A stretch of DNA of 52,728 nt from Robiginitomaculum sp. (GTDB taxonomy: Bacteria; Pseudomonadota; Alphaproteobacteria; Caulobacterales; Maricaulaceae), in the NCBI GenBank assembly GCA_015485335.1, contig WFTT01000036.1, forward strand, positions 1-52,728, written 5' to 3'. Both the position numbers and the translations under genes were made by a program. The notes under the pieces were generated by a model. That model was given only the letters and a program-made list of their open reading frames with translations, searched no databases and was not told the DNA's origin. The stretch's first letter is position 1, and the number at the start of each line of letters is the position of its first letter. Shown one piece after another: positions 8,750 to 15,999 of this stretch.

Positions 8750-8936
8750 GGGTTCACCATGTCAAAGAGCCATGCGGAGATGAAAACCCACCCCGGCATG
8801 GTCCCAGTATACCCCGCCCGTTTATCCCGTGGATAAGGACGCCAAACCCAAGGGGCAAAGAGGGACAATCAGGGGCGTTTAAGGGATCGATATGGGATAA
8901 AATAAGCACCATTAGGGGCTGTCCGAGGGCCATTCA

Positions 8937-9039
8937 GAGGGGTAATTGACCCCTCATTGCCCCTCTTGCACATACCAAAACCGCCCCGTCATGGCCGGCA
9001 TCTTCAAGATGCGTTCATGAGGGGCGGTCTGGTTTTGGT
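8937..9039. terminator. Structured intergenic region after the cytochrome-barrel gene
   Basis: The 475-base gap 8591-9065 has no convincing gene. Its distal part holds nested inverted repeats. GAGGGG/CCCCTC flank TAATTGA (8937-8955). ACCAAAACCGCCCC (8974-8987) is complementary to GGGGC GG...GGTTTTGGT (9021-9039), with an inner hairpin GCATCTTCAAGATGC (8998-9012). On the minus strand this follows the stop at 9066 and probably ends that transcript, although the U-tract is poor. Confidence 0.5.
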
Positions 9040-9065
9040 CGTGTCATTAGACGACCGCTTGGCGC

Positions 9066-10481
9066 CTAGAACGCCAACCAGCTAAACAGGAATAACGTAT
9101 TGTTATCGCTGGCATTGCGGCCAAAGCCGTCATAGTTCTTCTTGCCGCCGTTAAACTTGTTATAGGCGGTGTATTGCAGCCCGACGCGGATATTGGACAA
9201 TGAATTGCCTGGCGAGCCCTCTTTGCCAAAGGGGGTACAGTCCGCCTGGAACACAAACCCGTTGGAATTGGGTTTGCCAACCCGGCTGCCATCAATTTCA
9301 AGGGGAGAGAATATGCCCACATCCTGACTGCCCGTGGTGTTGAAATACCCCAGAGTCAGGCCATAGGTATTCTTGTAATAATAGGCCGCATTCACATTAA
9401 AGCTGTTCAGGCTGTTTTTCAGATTAGCGGCATCCCCGGCGGCAAAATCCGCATTCAGGGTCTGGCGCTCATGGATATAGCGCGAATTGACCGATACCGA
9501 ATGATCACCATTAAAATACTGATAGGTGGCATCAAAACCAATATCGCTGAATTTGTTTTTCAGGCCACGTACCCGGTTGGGGAAAAGCTTGGTGACCATA
9601 CCAAAACTGCCAATGGAGAAGGAGGAATTGTCGCCTTCCTTGTTCAAGGCAATCCGCCAATAGGGGGCCAGACCACTCATCCGGCCAGCATCGGCACCGA
9701 TACCAAGGCTGCTCAACGTGTTCTCGGCAATGGTGGTGTATTGACCGGCTTCCAGATACAGCATGTCGTTATAATAGCCGTACACAGTGGTGCCAATCAC
9801 CTGGGTTGCCAGACCACCATCAATCATGGGGCCAGCCCCCGGTCCCGGGGCCAGTTCAGAGCCAGTAAAGGGAAAGCCCCAGCCCGGCGTGGAATTCCAT
9901 GGGTCCTGAATGGTAGGATTGTTATTCACCGAGACGCCAAGGATCAGATCATTACCGCCCAGCTGGGTCTCACGTGCATAGCGCACATCGGTATTATCCA
10001 ACGCCACAGCCCGGTCTATGCCGGAATAGGTGGTTTGGGAAAACACCCCCAGGCCCGGCGCGATCTTGCCCGCCAGAAAGAATGATGCCTCGTCCAGGGC
10101 AAAATTGTCATTCTCGCCAAAATGCGGTGGGGCCATGCCCCCGGGCACACCTTTCTTGGTGCTGTCAAAAGAGGCAATTACCATGCCCGAAACCGGTAAA
10201 TACCATTTCGGAGACGTGCCCATGGAATAGGCCAGCATTTTAAAGCGACGGCCAAACGCGTTGAGTTGCGGGCCAAACCCGCCAACATGACAGGCCGTAC
10301 ATGGCATGTCGGTTTGTCGGGCAAAGCTGGGCACCGCCTGGGCGCTGGTACTGGTCAGCGCCAATAGTAATAGGGCCGGACCTGCCGCCTGAAAAAATGA
10401 TTTTGCACAGCTCTTCAGATGGCCAGCCGGCTGGTGTGAAAATTGAGTAGATGAAGTTGTATGATATATTGAACGTGTCAT
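9066..10481 (-). CDS. Monohaem cytochrome-type outer-membrane beta-barrel protein
   Basis: The protein has 471 residues. An N-terminal signal peptide (LLLLALTSTSAQA) is followed at once by one c-type haem motif, CTACH, in PCTACHVGGFGPQLNAFGR. The remaining ~400 residues are alternating aromatic/polar beta-strand sequence ending in LFLFSWLAF, with a terminal Phe typical of outer-membrane barrels. No second haem motif is present. Start ATG 10481 is preferred because AGGAG lies 7 bases upstream; earlier Mets at 10487 and 10511 lack a well-placed site. It follows the nos operon on the same strand after a 136-base gap with a dyad, so it may be co-regulated. Electron transfer at the outer membrane or metal uptake is possible; the function is not known. 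Confidence 0.75.
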   Translation of the reverse strand: MTRSIYHTTSSTQFSHQPAGHLKSCAKSFFQAAGPALLLLALTSTSAQAVPSFARQTDMPCTACHVGGFGPQLNAFGRRFKMLAYSMGTSPKWYLPVSGMVIASFDSTKKGVPGGMAPPHFGENDNFALDEASFFLAGKIAPGLGVFSQTTYSGIDRAVALDNTDVRYARETQLGGNDLILGVSVNNNPTIQDPWNSTPGWGFPFTGSELAPGPGAGPMIDGGLATQVIGTTVYGYYNDMLYLEAGQYTTIAENTLSSLGIGADAGRMSGLAPYWRIALNKEGDNSSFSIGSFGMVTKLFPNRVRGLKNKFSDIGFDATYQYFNGDHSVSVNSRYIHERQTLNADFAAGDAANLKNSLNSFNVNAAYYYKNTYGLTLGYFNTTGSQDVGIFSPLEIDGSRVGKPNSNGFVFQADCTPFGKEGSPGNSLSNIRVGLQYTAYNKFNGGKKNYDGFGRNASDNNTLFLFSWLAF

Positions 10482-10529
10482 GACCATGCTCCTGCTTGGA
10501 TCGTTGAACACGCCTTAAACATAAATATT

Positions 10530-10546
10530 TTGTAATGTTCATACAA
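10530..10546. promoter_or_regulatory. Dyad (TTGTA-N7-TACAA) upstream of the cytochrome-barrel gene
   Basis: A 17-base inverted repeat, TTGTA, ATGTTCA, TACAA, lies about 50 bases upstream of the ATG at 10481 in an A+T-rich patch, a usual place for an operator. It does not match the Fnr spacing. The regulator is unknown. Confidence 0.35.
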
Positions 10547-10617
10547 TGACGAATCAACCATTGCGCGTCTTTGTCACATTGTGCGCGCGTGTCGCAGGAT
10601 ATGGACACAAAATGGCC

Positions 10618-11175
10618 TTATTGGGCGTAATAAGCGATCATCATTCGCAATTGACCCTTGTCCCAATCCGCCGCGCCGGTTATGCGGGCGCGCTCGCGCC
10701 CCTGTCGATCCAGGATCAGTGTGGTCGGCACCACAGTGGTGTTGGTGGCCGCCAGTATGGCTTTGTCATTGCCATGAAAAGCCGGCAGATTATCCAGCCC
10801 TTCGCGTTGCAGCCAGAGCGCCGGGGGCACCTGTCCCGGATGGTCCAGATTAAGGGTCAGCACCACAATATTTTCACCCGCTAGATCACTTTGCAGGCGG
10901 CTTAATGCCGGCATTTCACGGCGACAGGGCGGACACCACGTACCCCAGAGATTGAGGATCACCACTTGGCCGTGCCATTCGTCCAGAGTATGGGGTTTGC
11001 CCTTTTCATCCAAAAAGGAAAACGCCCCCAGATCACGGGGGGCCTCATGGCGTTGCAGACCCAATTGCACCCCGTTTCCACGCATTGCCATTTGCATAAA
11101 CACCTGGCGGGCCGTGAAAAAAATCACCAGGGCAGCAAGGATCAGGGCAAAGCCGATCAGCCCCTTGCGGATCAT
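10618..11175 (-). CDS. TlpA-like membrane-anchored thiol-disulfide oxidoreductase
   Basis: The protein has 185 residues. One N-terminal membrane anchor (LIGFALILAALVIFF) precedes a periplasmic thioredoxin-fold domain with the active site WCPPC in NLWGTWCPPCRREMPAL. Proteins of this type reduce disulfides or deliver reductant to apocytochromes c or copper-site cysteines in the periplasm. The start at 11175 overlaps the prenyltransferase stop as ATGA (11172-11175); the longer frame reading back to 11337 is only the antisense extension through that gene. As the last gene of the coupled nos run, it could keep CuA, Sco or cytochrome cysteines reduced. This role is inferred from context. Confidence 0.85.
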   Translation of the reverse strand: MIRKGLIGFALILAALVIFFTARQVFMQMAMRGNGVQLGLQRHEAPRDLGAFSFLDEKGKPHTLDEWHGQVVILNLWGTWCPPCRREMPALSRLQSDLAGENIVVLTLNLDHPGQVPPALWLQREGLDNLPAFHGNDKAILAATNTTVVPTTLILDRQGRERARITGAADWDKGQLRMMIAYYAQ

Positions 11176-12107
11176 CCGCCAACGCCCCGCGCGATAACAA
11201 AGCCGATCGCCAGCAGGAGGCACAGGCTGGCATGGGCAAGCAGCGTAAAGGGGATGGCCGGGATCAACTGGCCCCGGCGCAAGGCCCGAATGGCCAGTAC
11301 CGCCGGGATCAATGCCAACAGCGCCCCTTTGGGCCATAGCGGCAAGGGGGCGGCGATAAGGCCAAGAGCCCCAATAGCAAACAGCACGACCAGGCCATGG
11401 CGCGCCAGTGCCGCCCCCAGCCGTACCGGCAGAGTGTTTTTGCCCGCCTGTTTGTCGGCCTCAATATCGGGGATGGAATTCACCCACAAAATGGCCGCGG
11501 TAAAACTGCCCATCACCAGACCCAGCCACCAGGCTCCTGCGGGGATATGGCCAAGCAGCATATAGCTGACACCAATGGCGGGCAGCACCCCAAAGCAGAG
11601 CGCAATGGTCAGATCGCCCAGCCCCTTGGGAGCCAGACCACCGGGCATGGAATAAAGCGCGGCAAACACCCCGCCGGTTAGCCCGATATAGAGCAAAGTC
11701 GGCCCAATAATGGCGCTAAGGTAGAGCCCCATCAGCGCCCCTGCACCCATCAGGGCCATGCCCAAATTGCGCACCTCTTCGGCGCGCATCACGCCATTCT
11801 GAATAAAGCGACTGCCCCCGGTAAAAGGATAAATGCGGGCCTGATTGGCCGCATCGGTGCCATTTTTGGCATCAAAATAGTCATTCAGCGCATTGGCCCC
11901 CAAATGGATCAGTGCAATGTTAACGATCGCCGCCAGCACCAGTGGCAAAGAAAATGCCCCCGTGTGCAGATACCAGGCATAGGCAGAGGCGGCGATCACC
12001 GGCAAAACCGAGGCACTGAGAAAAGCGGGGCGCGTGGCGGCCACCCACATGGCCAGCACATTGCCGGTATTGCGGCGGTGATATAGCGCGATACTGGGTT
12101 CGGTCAT
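11172..12107 (-). CDS. UbiA-superfamily prenyltransferase, MenA-like
   Basis: This 311-residue polytopic membrane protein has about eight hydrophobic helices. The first Asp-rich motif is NALNDYFDAKNGTDAAN and the second is NSIPDIEADKQAGKNTLPVRLG, both intact; they bind the Mg-prenyl diphosphate. The GTD and GKNTL..RLG phrasing resembles 1,4-dihydroxy-2-naphthoate prenyltransferase (MenA) more than UbiA or haem O synthase. Its ATG overlaps the nosY stop by 4 bases and its stop overlaps the thioredoxin start, so it is an integral member of the nos transcript. A quinone-type prenyltransferase is not a standard nos gene. It could modify the quinone that feeds NosGH. The acceptor is unknown. Confidence 0.82.
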   Translation of the reverse strand: MTEPSIALYHRRNTGNVLAMWVAATRPAFLSASVLPVIAASAYAWYLHTGAFSLPLVLAAIVNIALIHLGANALNDYFDAKNGTDAANQARIYPFTGGSRFIQNGVMRAEEVRNLGMALMGAGALMGLYLSAIIGPTLLYIGLTGGVFAALYSMPGGLAPKGLGDLTIALCFGVLPAIGVSYMLLGHIPAGAWWLGLVMGSFTAAILWVNSIPDIEADKQAGKNTLPVRLGAALARHGLVVLFAIGALGLIAAPLPLWPKGALLALIPAVLAIRALRRGQLIPAIPFTLLAHASLCLLLAIGFVIARGVGG

Positions 12108-12931
12108 GGATAATCACCCCGTTTAAAGACAAGAAAACCGCCAAGCGCCAGCATAGCCCCCAGCCCAATGGGATAGAGCACAGAATAGAGCATAAAGCCC
12201 GTCCGGCCAAAAACATCCAAAATCAGATAGGCCGTTGGCCCCAGCATCAGCAATTGTGGATCAAACAGGATCATCGCTCCGCCGCGAAATACCTCCAGTG
12301 GATTTAAGAGCGCAATGGTCATGACCAGCTCTGGCGCGGCCTGTGCCCGGATCAACAGGCCCAGCAGGATGAGGTCCAAAAATAACAAGAGGGTCAGCCA
12401 GAGCAACAGCGCCGCGCTTTGCGCCATTTCGGTGGTGCGCGCCATGGCCGAGATCAAGAACCCAAAGCCCAAAAAGCAAAAACTGAGCACCAGCAGCAGA
12501 AGCGAATACCACGCCACCTGCCCCATGGGCACGGCGGCGCCCTTGAGGGCACCCCACAACACCGCGCCCAGCATAGCCACAAAAACCGGCAAGAAAATCA
12601 CCACAAAGCGGCCCACAAAACGGCCCCAATACCAGGCCCCCAGGGAAACCGGCAGGGAAAGCATATATTCATTCACCCCCGCCTCGCGATCCCCGGCCAG
12701 GGAACGCACCGTGGTGATCAACACAAACAGCGGCATAATCGCCATGGTCAGTTGGATATAGGTGACCAGCAGGCGCGACAGACCGGTAAAGCCGCGCACC
12801 CGCGATTCGCTGAGCCCGAAGACAAACAGGATCACCACAATCGCCCCAAAGATCAGCGCATAGAGCAAAAACCAGCGGGCGCGCAGGGATTCAGAAATAT
12901 CCAGCCGCGCCGTATGCAAAAACCCCTTCAT
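12104..12931 (-). CDS. nosY: NosY, ABC transporter permease of the nos maturation system
   Basis: This 275-residue integral membrane protein of the ABC-2 type has about six hydrophobic segments. It contains the typical early periplasmic/cytoplasmic loop RSLAGDREAGVNEYMLSLPVSLGAWYWGRF, quoted here only as a landmark beginning RSLAGDREAGVNEYML. In the NosDFY complex it forms the membrane part that couples ATP hydrolysis by NosF to the periplasmic NosD, for copper-site assembly in NosZ. Its ATG overlaps the nosL stop as ATGA. The NosF, NosL and NosD genes in the same run make the assignment firm. Confidence 0.93.
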   Translation of the reverse strand: MKGFLHTARLDISESLRARWFLLYALIFGAIVVILFVFGLSESRVRGFTGLSRLLVTYIQLTMAIMPLFVLITTVRSLAGDREAGVNEYMLSLPVSLGAWYWGRFVGRFVVIFLPVFVAMLGAVLWGALKGAAVPMGQVAWYSLLLLVLSFCFLGFGFLISAMARTTEMAQSAALLLWLTLLLFLDLILLGLLIRAQAAPELVMTIALLNPLEVFRGGAMILFDPQLLMLGPTAYLILDVFGRTGFMLYSVLYPIGLGAMLALGGFLVFKRGDYP

Positions 12932-13380
12932 TGACCCGATCCCATTTTCATATCCATGCCCATTTTGGGGCGCGCCAATACGGACCGGACCATGGCATCA
13001 AAATCCACGGCTTTGTCTGTTTTTTCGGCAATGGCCCCAAAGCCAAAATCCATCGGCGTGGTCTGATCGGCGACAAAATACGCGGTGCGTGCATCCAGCC
13101 AGCCTTGCCCATCGCGCATATTCATTACCCAGACCTCGGCCTGGGCGCCCGGGCCGCCATGGGCCTTCATCCATAAAACGGCACCGCCAATATCGTCAAA
13201 ACGGTGCAGCACACCATCTTTCCCACGCACTTCGGCGGCAAAATGCGGGTCCGAGATGATCATGCGGCATTGCTCGCATACATCGCGATCATAATGAATT
13301 GCTTGCGGCCCGGTTTTGGGACCACCACAGGCCCCAAGGCCCACCAGCATCATCACCAGAAGAGGGAAAAGCGCTTTCAT
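12928..13380 (-). CDS. nosL: NosL, copper-binding lipoprotein chaperone
   Basis: The protein has 150 residues with a lipoprotein signal peptide whose lipobox LGAC places the modified cysteine at residue 18. The copper-binding motif CEQCRMII follows at about residues 35-42, then the NosL-type stretch FDDIGGAVLWMK. NosL is an outer-membrane or periplasmic Cu(I) donor that passes copper to NosD/NosZ for CuZ assembly. The gene overlaps nosF and nosY by 4 bases at each end, so stoichiometric coupling is likely. A C-terminal Met-rich tail (KMGMDMKMGSG) may add copper ligands. Confidence 0.93.
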   Translation of the reverse strand: MKALFPLLVMMLVGLGACGGPKTGPQAIHYDRDVCEQCRMIISDPHFAAEVRGKDGVLHRFDDIGGAVLWMKAHGGPGAQAEVWVMNMRDGQGWLDARTAYFVADQTTPMDFGFGAIAEKTDKAVDFDAMVRSVLARPKMGMDMKMGSGQ

Positions 13381-14240
13381 GACGCGGCCTCCTTTTTATC
13401 CTGCAAGTGAATGTCGCACAGCAATCCCGCATAGCGGGTCAGCATGCCCAAAAAGCGAAGACGGTCTGGCCCGGCAATGCTGCCCTGCCACAAACAACCG
13501 CTTTTATCGGGGGCAAGGCCCCATTCAGCGACGGTTTTGGCAAAGGCCGCATCGGCACGTTTTATGGTCAGGGTACAGGCAAGGCGCGCCGTGGGGTCGG
13601 TGACATCCTCCACCCGGTCATCCAGCACCACCTTGCCCCGGTCCAGCTCGACCACCCGGTTAACCAGGGCGGCAACCTCTTCCAGCCGGTGCGAGGAAAT
13701 AATCATGGTGTGGTCCAGGCGCTCGCCCATCAGATCAAACAGAATCTGGCGCGCCTTGGGGTCCAGATTGGCCGTTGGTTCGTCCATAATAATGGTGCGG
13801 GCCGGACGGCCCATGGCAATGGCGATCAGGATTTTCTGTTTCTGACCACCCGAGAGCTTCACAAAGGGCCGATTGCTGATTTCATCCAGATCCAGCCCCA
13901 GGCGCGCCCCGATGGCACCCATGTCGGTGCTGTTCGCCCCGCAAATCTTGGCGGCATAGTCAAACAAAATCCCAACGGGTATTTTCAGGGGCGGCGGCAA
14001 TTGCGGTACAAAGCTGATATGGCGCAGCACATCAGTGCGATGCGCCCGGGGCGAGCGGCCATTGACCGATACCTGCCCCTCATAGACATATTCGCCCAAA
14101 AGGCATCGGATCAGCGTGGTCTTGCCCGCCCCGTTCGAGCCAATGAGCGCAATACGATCACCCGGCCGAATGGTCAGGTCCAATTGGTCCAGCACCCGGG
14201 TTTTGCCAAAGTTTTTGCTCAGACGGGAAAATTCAATCAC
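13377..14240 (-). CDS. nosF: NosF, ABC transporter ATPase of the nos maturation system
   Basis: This 287-residue ATP-binding cassette protein has Walker A GSNGAGKTT near residue 34, signature LSGGQKQK, Walker B TIIMDEPTANLDP and the switch His in IISSHR. It powers the NosY permease. The start codon is GTG at 14240, and its first base is shared with the last base of the nosH TAG stop (TAGTG), a translational re-initiation arrangement. The alternative of a later ATG would remove the first beta strand. The C-terminal ~70 residues are the variable regulatory part seen in NosF proteins. Confidence 0.93.
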   Translation of the reverse strand: MIEFSRLSKNFGKTRVLDQLDLTIRPGDRIALIGSNGAGKTTLIRCLLGEYVYEGQVSVNGRSPRAHRTDVLRHISFVPQLPPPLKIPVGILFDYAAKICGANSTDMGAIGARLGLDLDEISNRPFVKLSGGQKQKILIAIAMGRPARTIIMDEPTANLDPKARQILFDLMGERLDHTMIISSHRLEEVAALVNRVVELDRGKVVLDDRVEDVTDPTARLACTLTIKRADAAFAKTVAEWGLAPDKSGCLWQGSIAGPDRLRFLGMLTRYAGLLCDIHLQDKKEAAS

Positions 14241-15229
14241 TAGAGCAATCCCCCCAGACCCTTGACCTTGAAGGTCAGCGCGCCGGTGGGGCAGGCCTCA
14301 AGGCACATGCCGCACCGGGTGCAATCGGCCCCAATATCCATATTCACATCCGTGGCGCGGCCCTTGATGGTCATGTCCAGCACATGGGGCACCAGACAGA
14401 CCGCGCGGCATTCGCCCTCGTGCAGGCATTCGTTCAGATCGTAATGCACCACGGTGGGCGAAACTGATCCCACCAGAGAATAGGTGATGCCGATGGGGCA
14501 GACATAGCGGCACCAGAAGCGACGAATGAAAAACAACTCGATCAACAACAACAAACCTACCCAGGCGAGCGCCAGCGTAAGTCCATAGGTGAAGGCGCGA
14601 CTTAAGATGCCCACCGGATTGATAAATTCAAACACGGTAAAACTGGTGATAAAGGCCAAAGCGGCAAACACCACATACAGCACGGCGCGCATACCCCGAT
14701 GCAGCGGTATGTCCTTGGCCCATCCCCTTTCCACCAGTTTCAGATGCAGCATTTCCACCCATTCCGAGGCCAGATGATAGGGGCAGGCCCAGGAACAAAA
14801 TGCCCGGCCGCCGACCAACCACCACAGCACCGCCACGGTGACCATGCCAATGACCACATTGGTGAGGATGGTTTTTTGCGCGAGCGTAATCTGTATGCCC
14901 GAGTTCAGATCTGCCATGTGAAAGCCGACTAAACGCGAGGCGGTCAGCGCCCCTTCGACCAGTTGCACATCGAATTTATAGGACACCACAAACATCAGAT
15001 TGATCAAAATGATCGAGGCCCAGCGCCATTTGCGCCATTTATAACTGGGCTTTTTATCGGCCAGCTCCTCGCGGATTTTGGCCAGCCGCACCAGCCGCAC
15101 CTCCGGGGTTTTCTTATAGGCATGCAGGGCCTTGGCTTCTTCGGAATAGTCGCTTTTGGCCGGCTTGCCGGGGGCCGCCCCCAACATCACTTTTAACGAA
15201 TGCAGATAAGCTTTTAGCGCACGGGACAT
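14240..15229 (-). CDS. nosH: NosH, membrane ferredoxin-type quinol dehydrogenase subunit (NapH-like)
   Basis: The protein has 329 residues with about five transmembrane segments. The NapH/NosR-type double motif CSWACPYHL and CRYVCPIGI is in the membrane part, and a C-terminal 4Fe-4S motif CTRCGMCLEACPTGAL follows an additional Cys-rich stretch. With NosG it is thought to carry electrons from quinol to periplasmic cytochromes c feeding NosZ in clade II systems, replacing the NosR route. ATG 15229 shares its A with the nosG stop (TAATG); the frame reading up to 15310 is not needed. NapH of periplasmic nitrate reductase is the alternative name, but the nos context decides. Confidence 0.9.
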   Translation of the reverse strand: MSRALKAYLHSLKVMLGAAPGKPAKSDYSEEAKALHAYKKTPEVRLVRLAKIREELADKKPSYKWRKWRWASIILINLMFVVSYKFDVQLVEGALTASRLVGFHMADLNSGIQITLAQKTILTNVVIGMVTVAVLWWLVGGRAFCSWACPYHLASEWVEMLHLKLVERGWAKDIPLHRGMRAVLYVVFAALAFITSFTVFEFINPVGILSRAFTYGLTLALAWVGLLLLIELFFIRRFWCRYVCPIGITYSLVGSVSPTVVHYDLNECLHEGECRAVCLVPHVLDMTIKGRATDVNMDIGADCTRCGMCLEACPTGALTFKVKGLGGLL

Positions 15230-15999
15230 TACGCACTCTCCCGTTTGGCGGCAATGTCGATGGTGATGCTGGATGGCTCGGTCGGGCAGATCATTTCGCA
15301 CATGCCGCACCCGACGCAGACATCGGTATTGACCACCGGGGTGCGACGTTTGTCATTGGGATCATCACTTAGGGGCTGCATGGAAATGGCGTTTTTGATC
15401 GGGCATTCGCGCACACACAGATCACATATTTCCAGATCATAAGGATGATCGGCAATGGGAATGGGGTTCCACCGGTCCACCTCCACATAGCGGTGAATGC
15501 CGGGGAAATCTTCGCCCCGGGCGAGGCCGACAAAACCCTGGCCCTGGCGGGCGAGACAGGTGGTGGGGCTGGAAAGCCGCGCCAGACCCATCTGCACTTC
15601 TTCTTTTTTGTTGATCTTGTGGCTGAGCGAGCCGGTGGGACAGGCCAGAATGCACTGGGTGGCATCACAGGAAAAATCACAAGCCTGCGCCCGCGCATCA
15701 ATATAGGGCGTGCCAAGGCCAAAGCCGTCCATAATATCGGCCAGCTTGATGGCATTGACCGGGCAAACCTGTTCGCACTGACCGCATTTAATGCACGAGG
15801 CCAGAAACAAACGCTCGTCAAGGGCGCCGGGCGGCCGCAGACGCGTCTGGCCATTTTTGGCCACCGGCACATAACCGGCCAGCCCCACACCCGTTACCCC
15901 GGCCCCGGCCGCCATGGACAAAAGCAGGGTGCGCCTTTGCTTTTGCTTGCGCGAAAGGTGCTTTTTGGCTGGTTTCTTTTTCGCTTTTGGCTCAGTCAT
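15229..15999 (-). CDS. nosG: NosG, polyferredoxin (NapG-like)
   Basis: The protein has 256 residues. Four Fe-S cluster motifs are visible in order: CIKCGQCEQVCPVNAI, CDFSC....CILACPTGSL, CDLCVRECPIKNAI and CVGCGMCEMICPTEPSSI. A basic N-terminus (KQKQRRTLLLSMAAGAG) followed by a hydrophobic stretch may act as a Tat-like signal or anchor, but lacks the canonical SRRxFLK. With NosH it forms the proposed quinol-to-cytochrome electron path. ATG 15999 overlaps the nosD stop by 8 bases; an alternative Met at 16029 would give a larger overlap and a less typical N-terminus. The alternative label NapG is rejected because no nap genes are present. Confidence 0.9.
   Translation of the reverse strand: MTEPKAKKKPAKKHLSRKQKQRRTLLLSMAAGAGVTGVGLAGYVPVAKNGQTRLRPPGALDERLFLASCIKCGQCEQVCPVNAIKLADIMDGFGLGTPYIDARAQACDFSCDATQCILACPTGSLSHKINKKEEVQMGLARLSSPTTCLARQGQGFVGLARGEDFPGIHRYVEVDRWNPIPIADHPYDLEICDLCVRECPIKNAISMQPLSDDPNDKRRTPVVNTDVCVGCGMCEMICPTEPSSITIDIAAKRESA

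Noticed and set aside
8744-8765. TTGACA/TATAAT as a full sigma-70 promoter
   Set aside because: The two hexamers are only 10 bases apart instead of about 17, so they cannot work together.
8734-8949. 71-codon plus-strand frame in the 8.6-9.0 kb gap
   Set aside because: No ribosome site, no domain, and it runs through the promoter and hairpins assigned to the minus strand.
14240-15999. NapG/NapH subunits of nitrate reductase
   Set aside because: No napA, napB or napD is present, and both genes are coupled to nosD and nosF.
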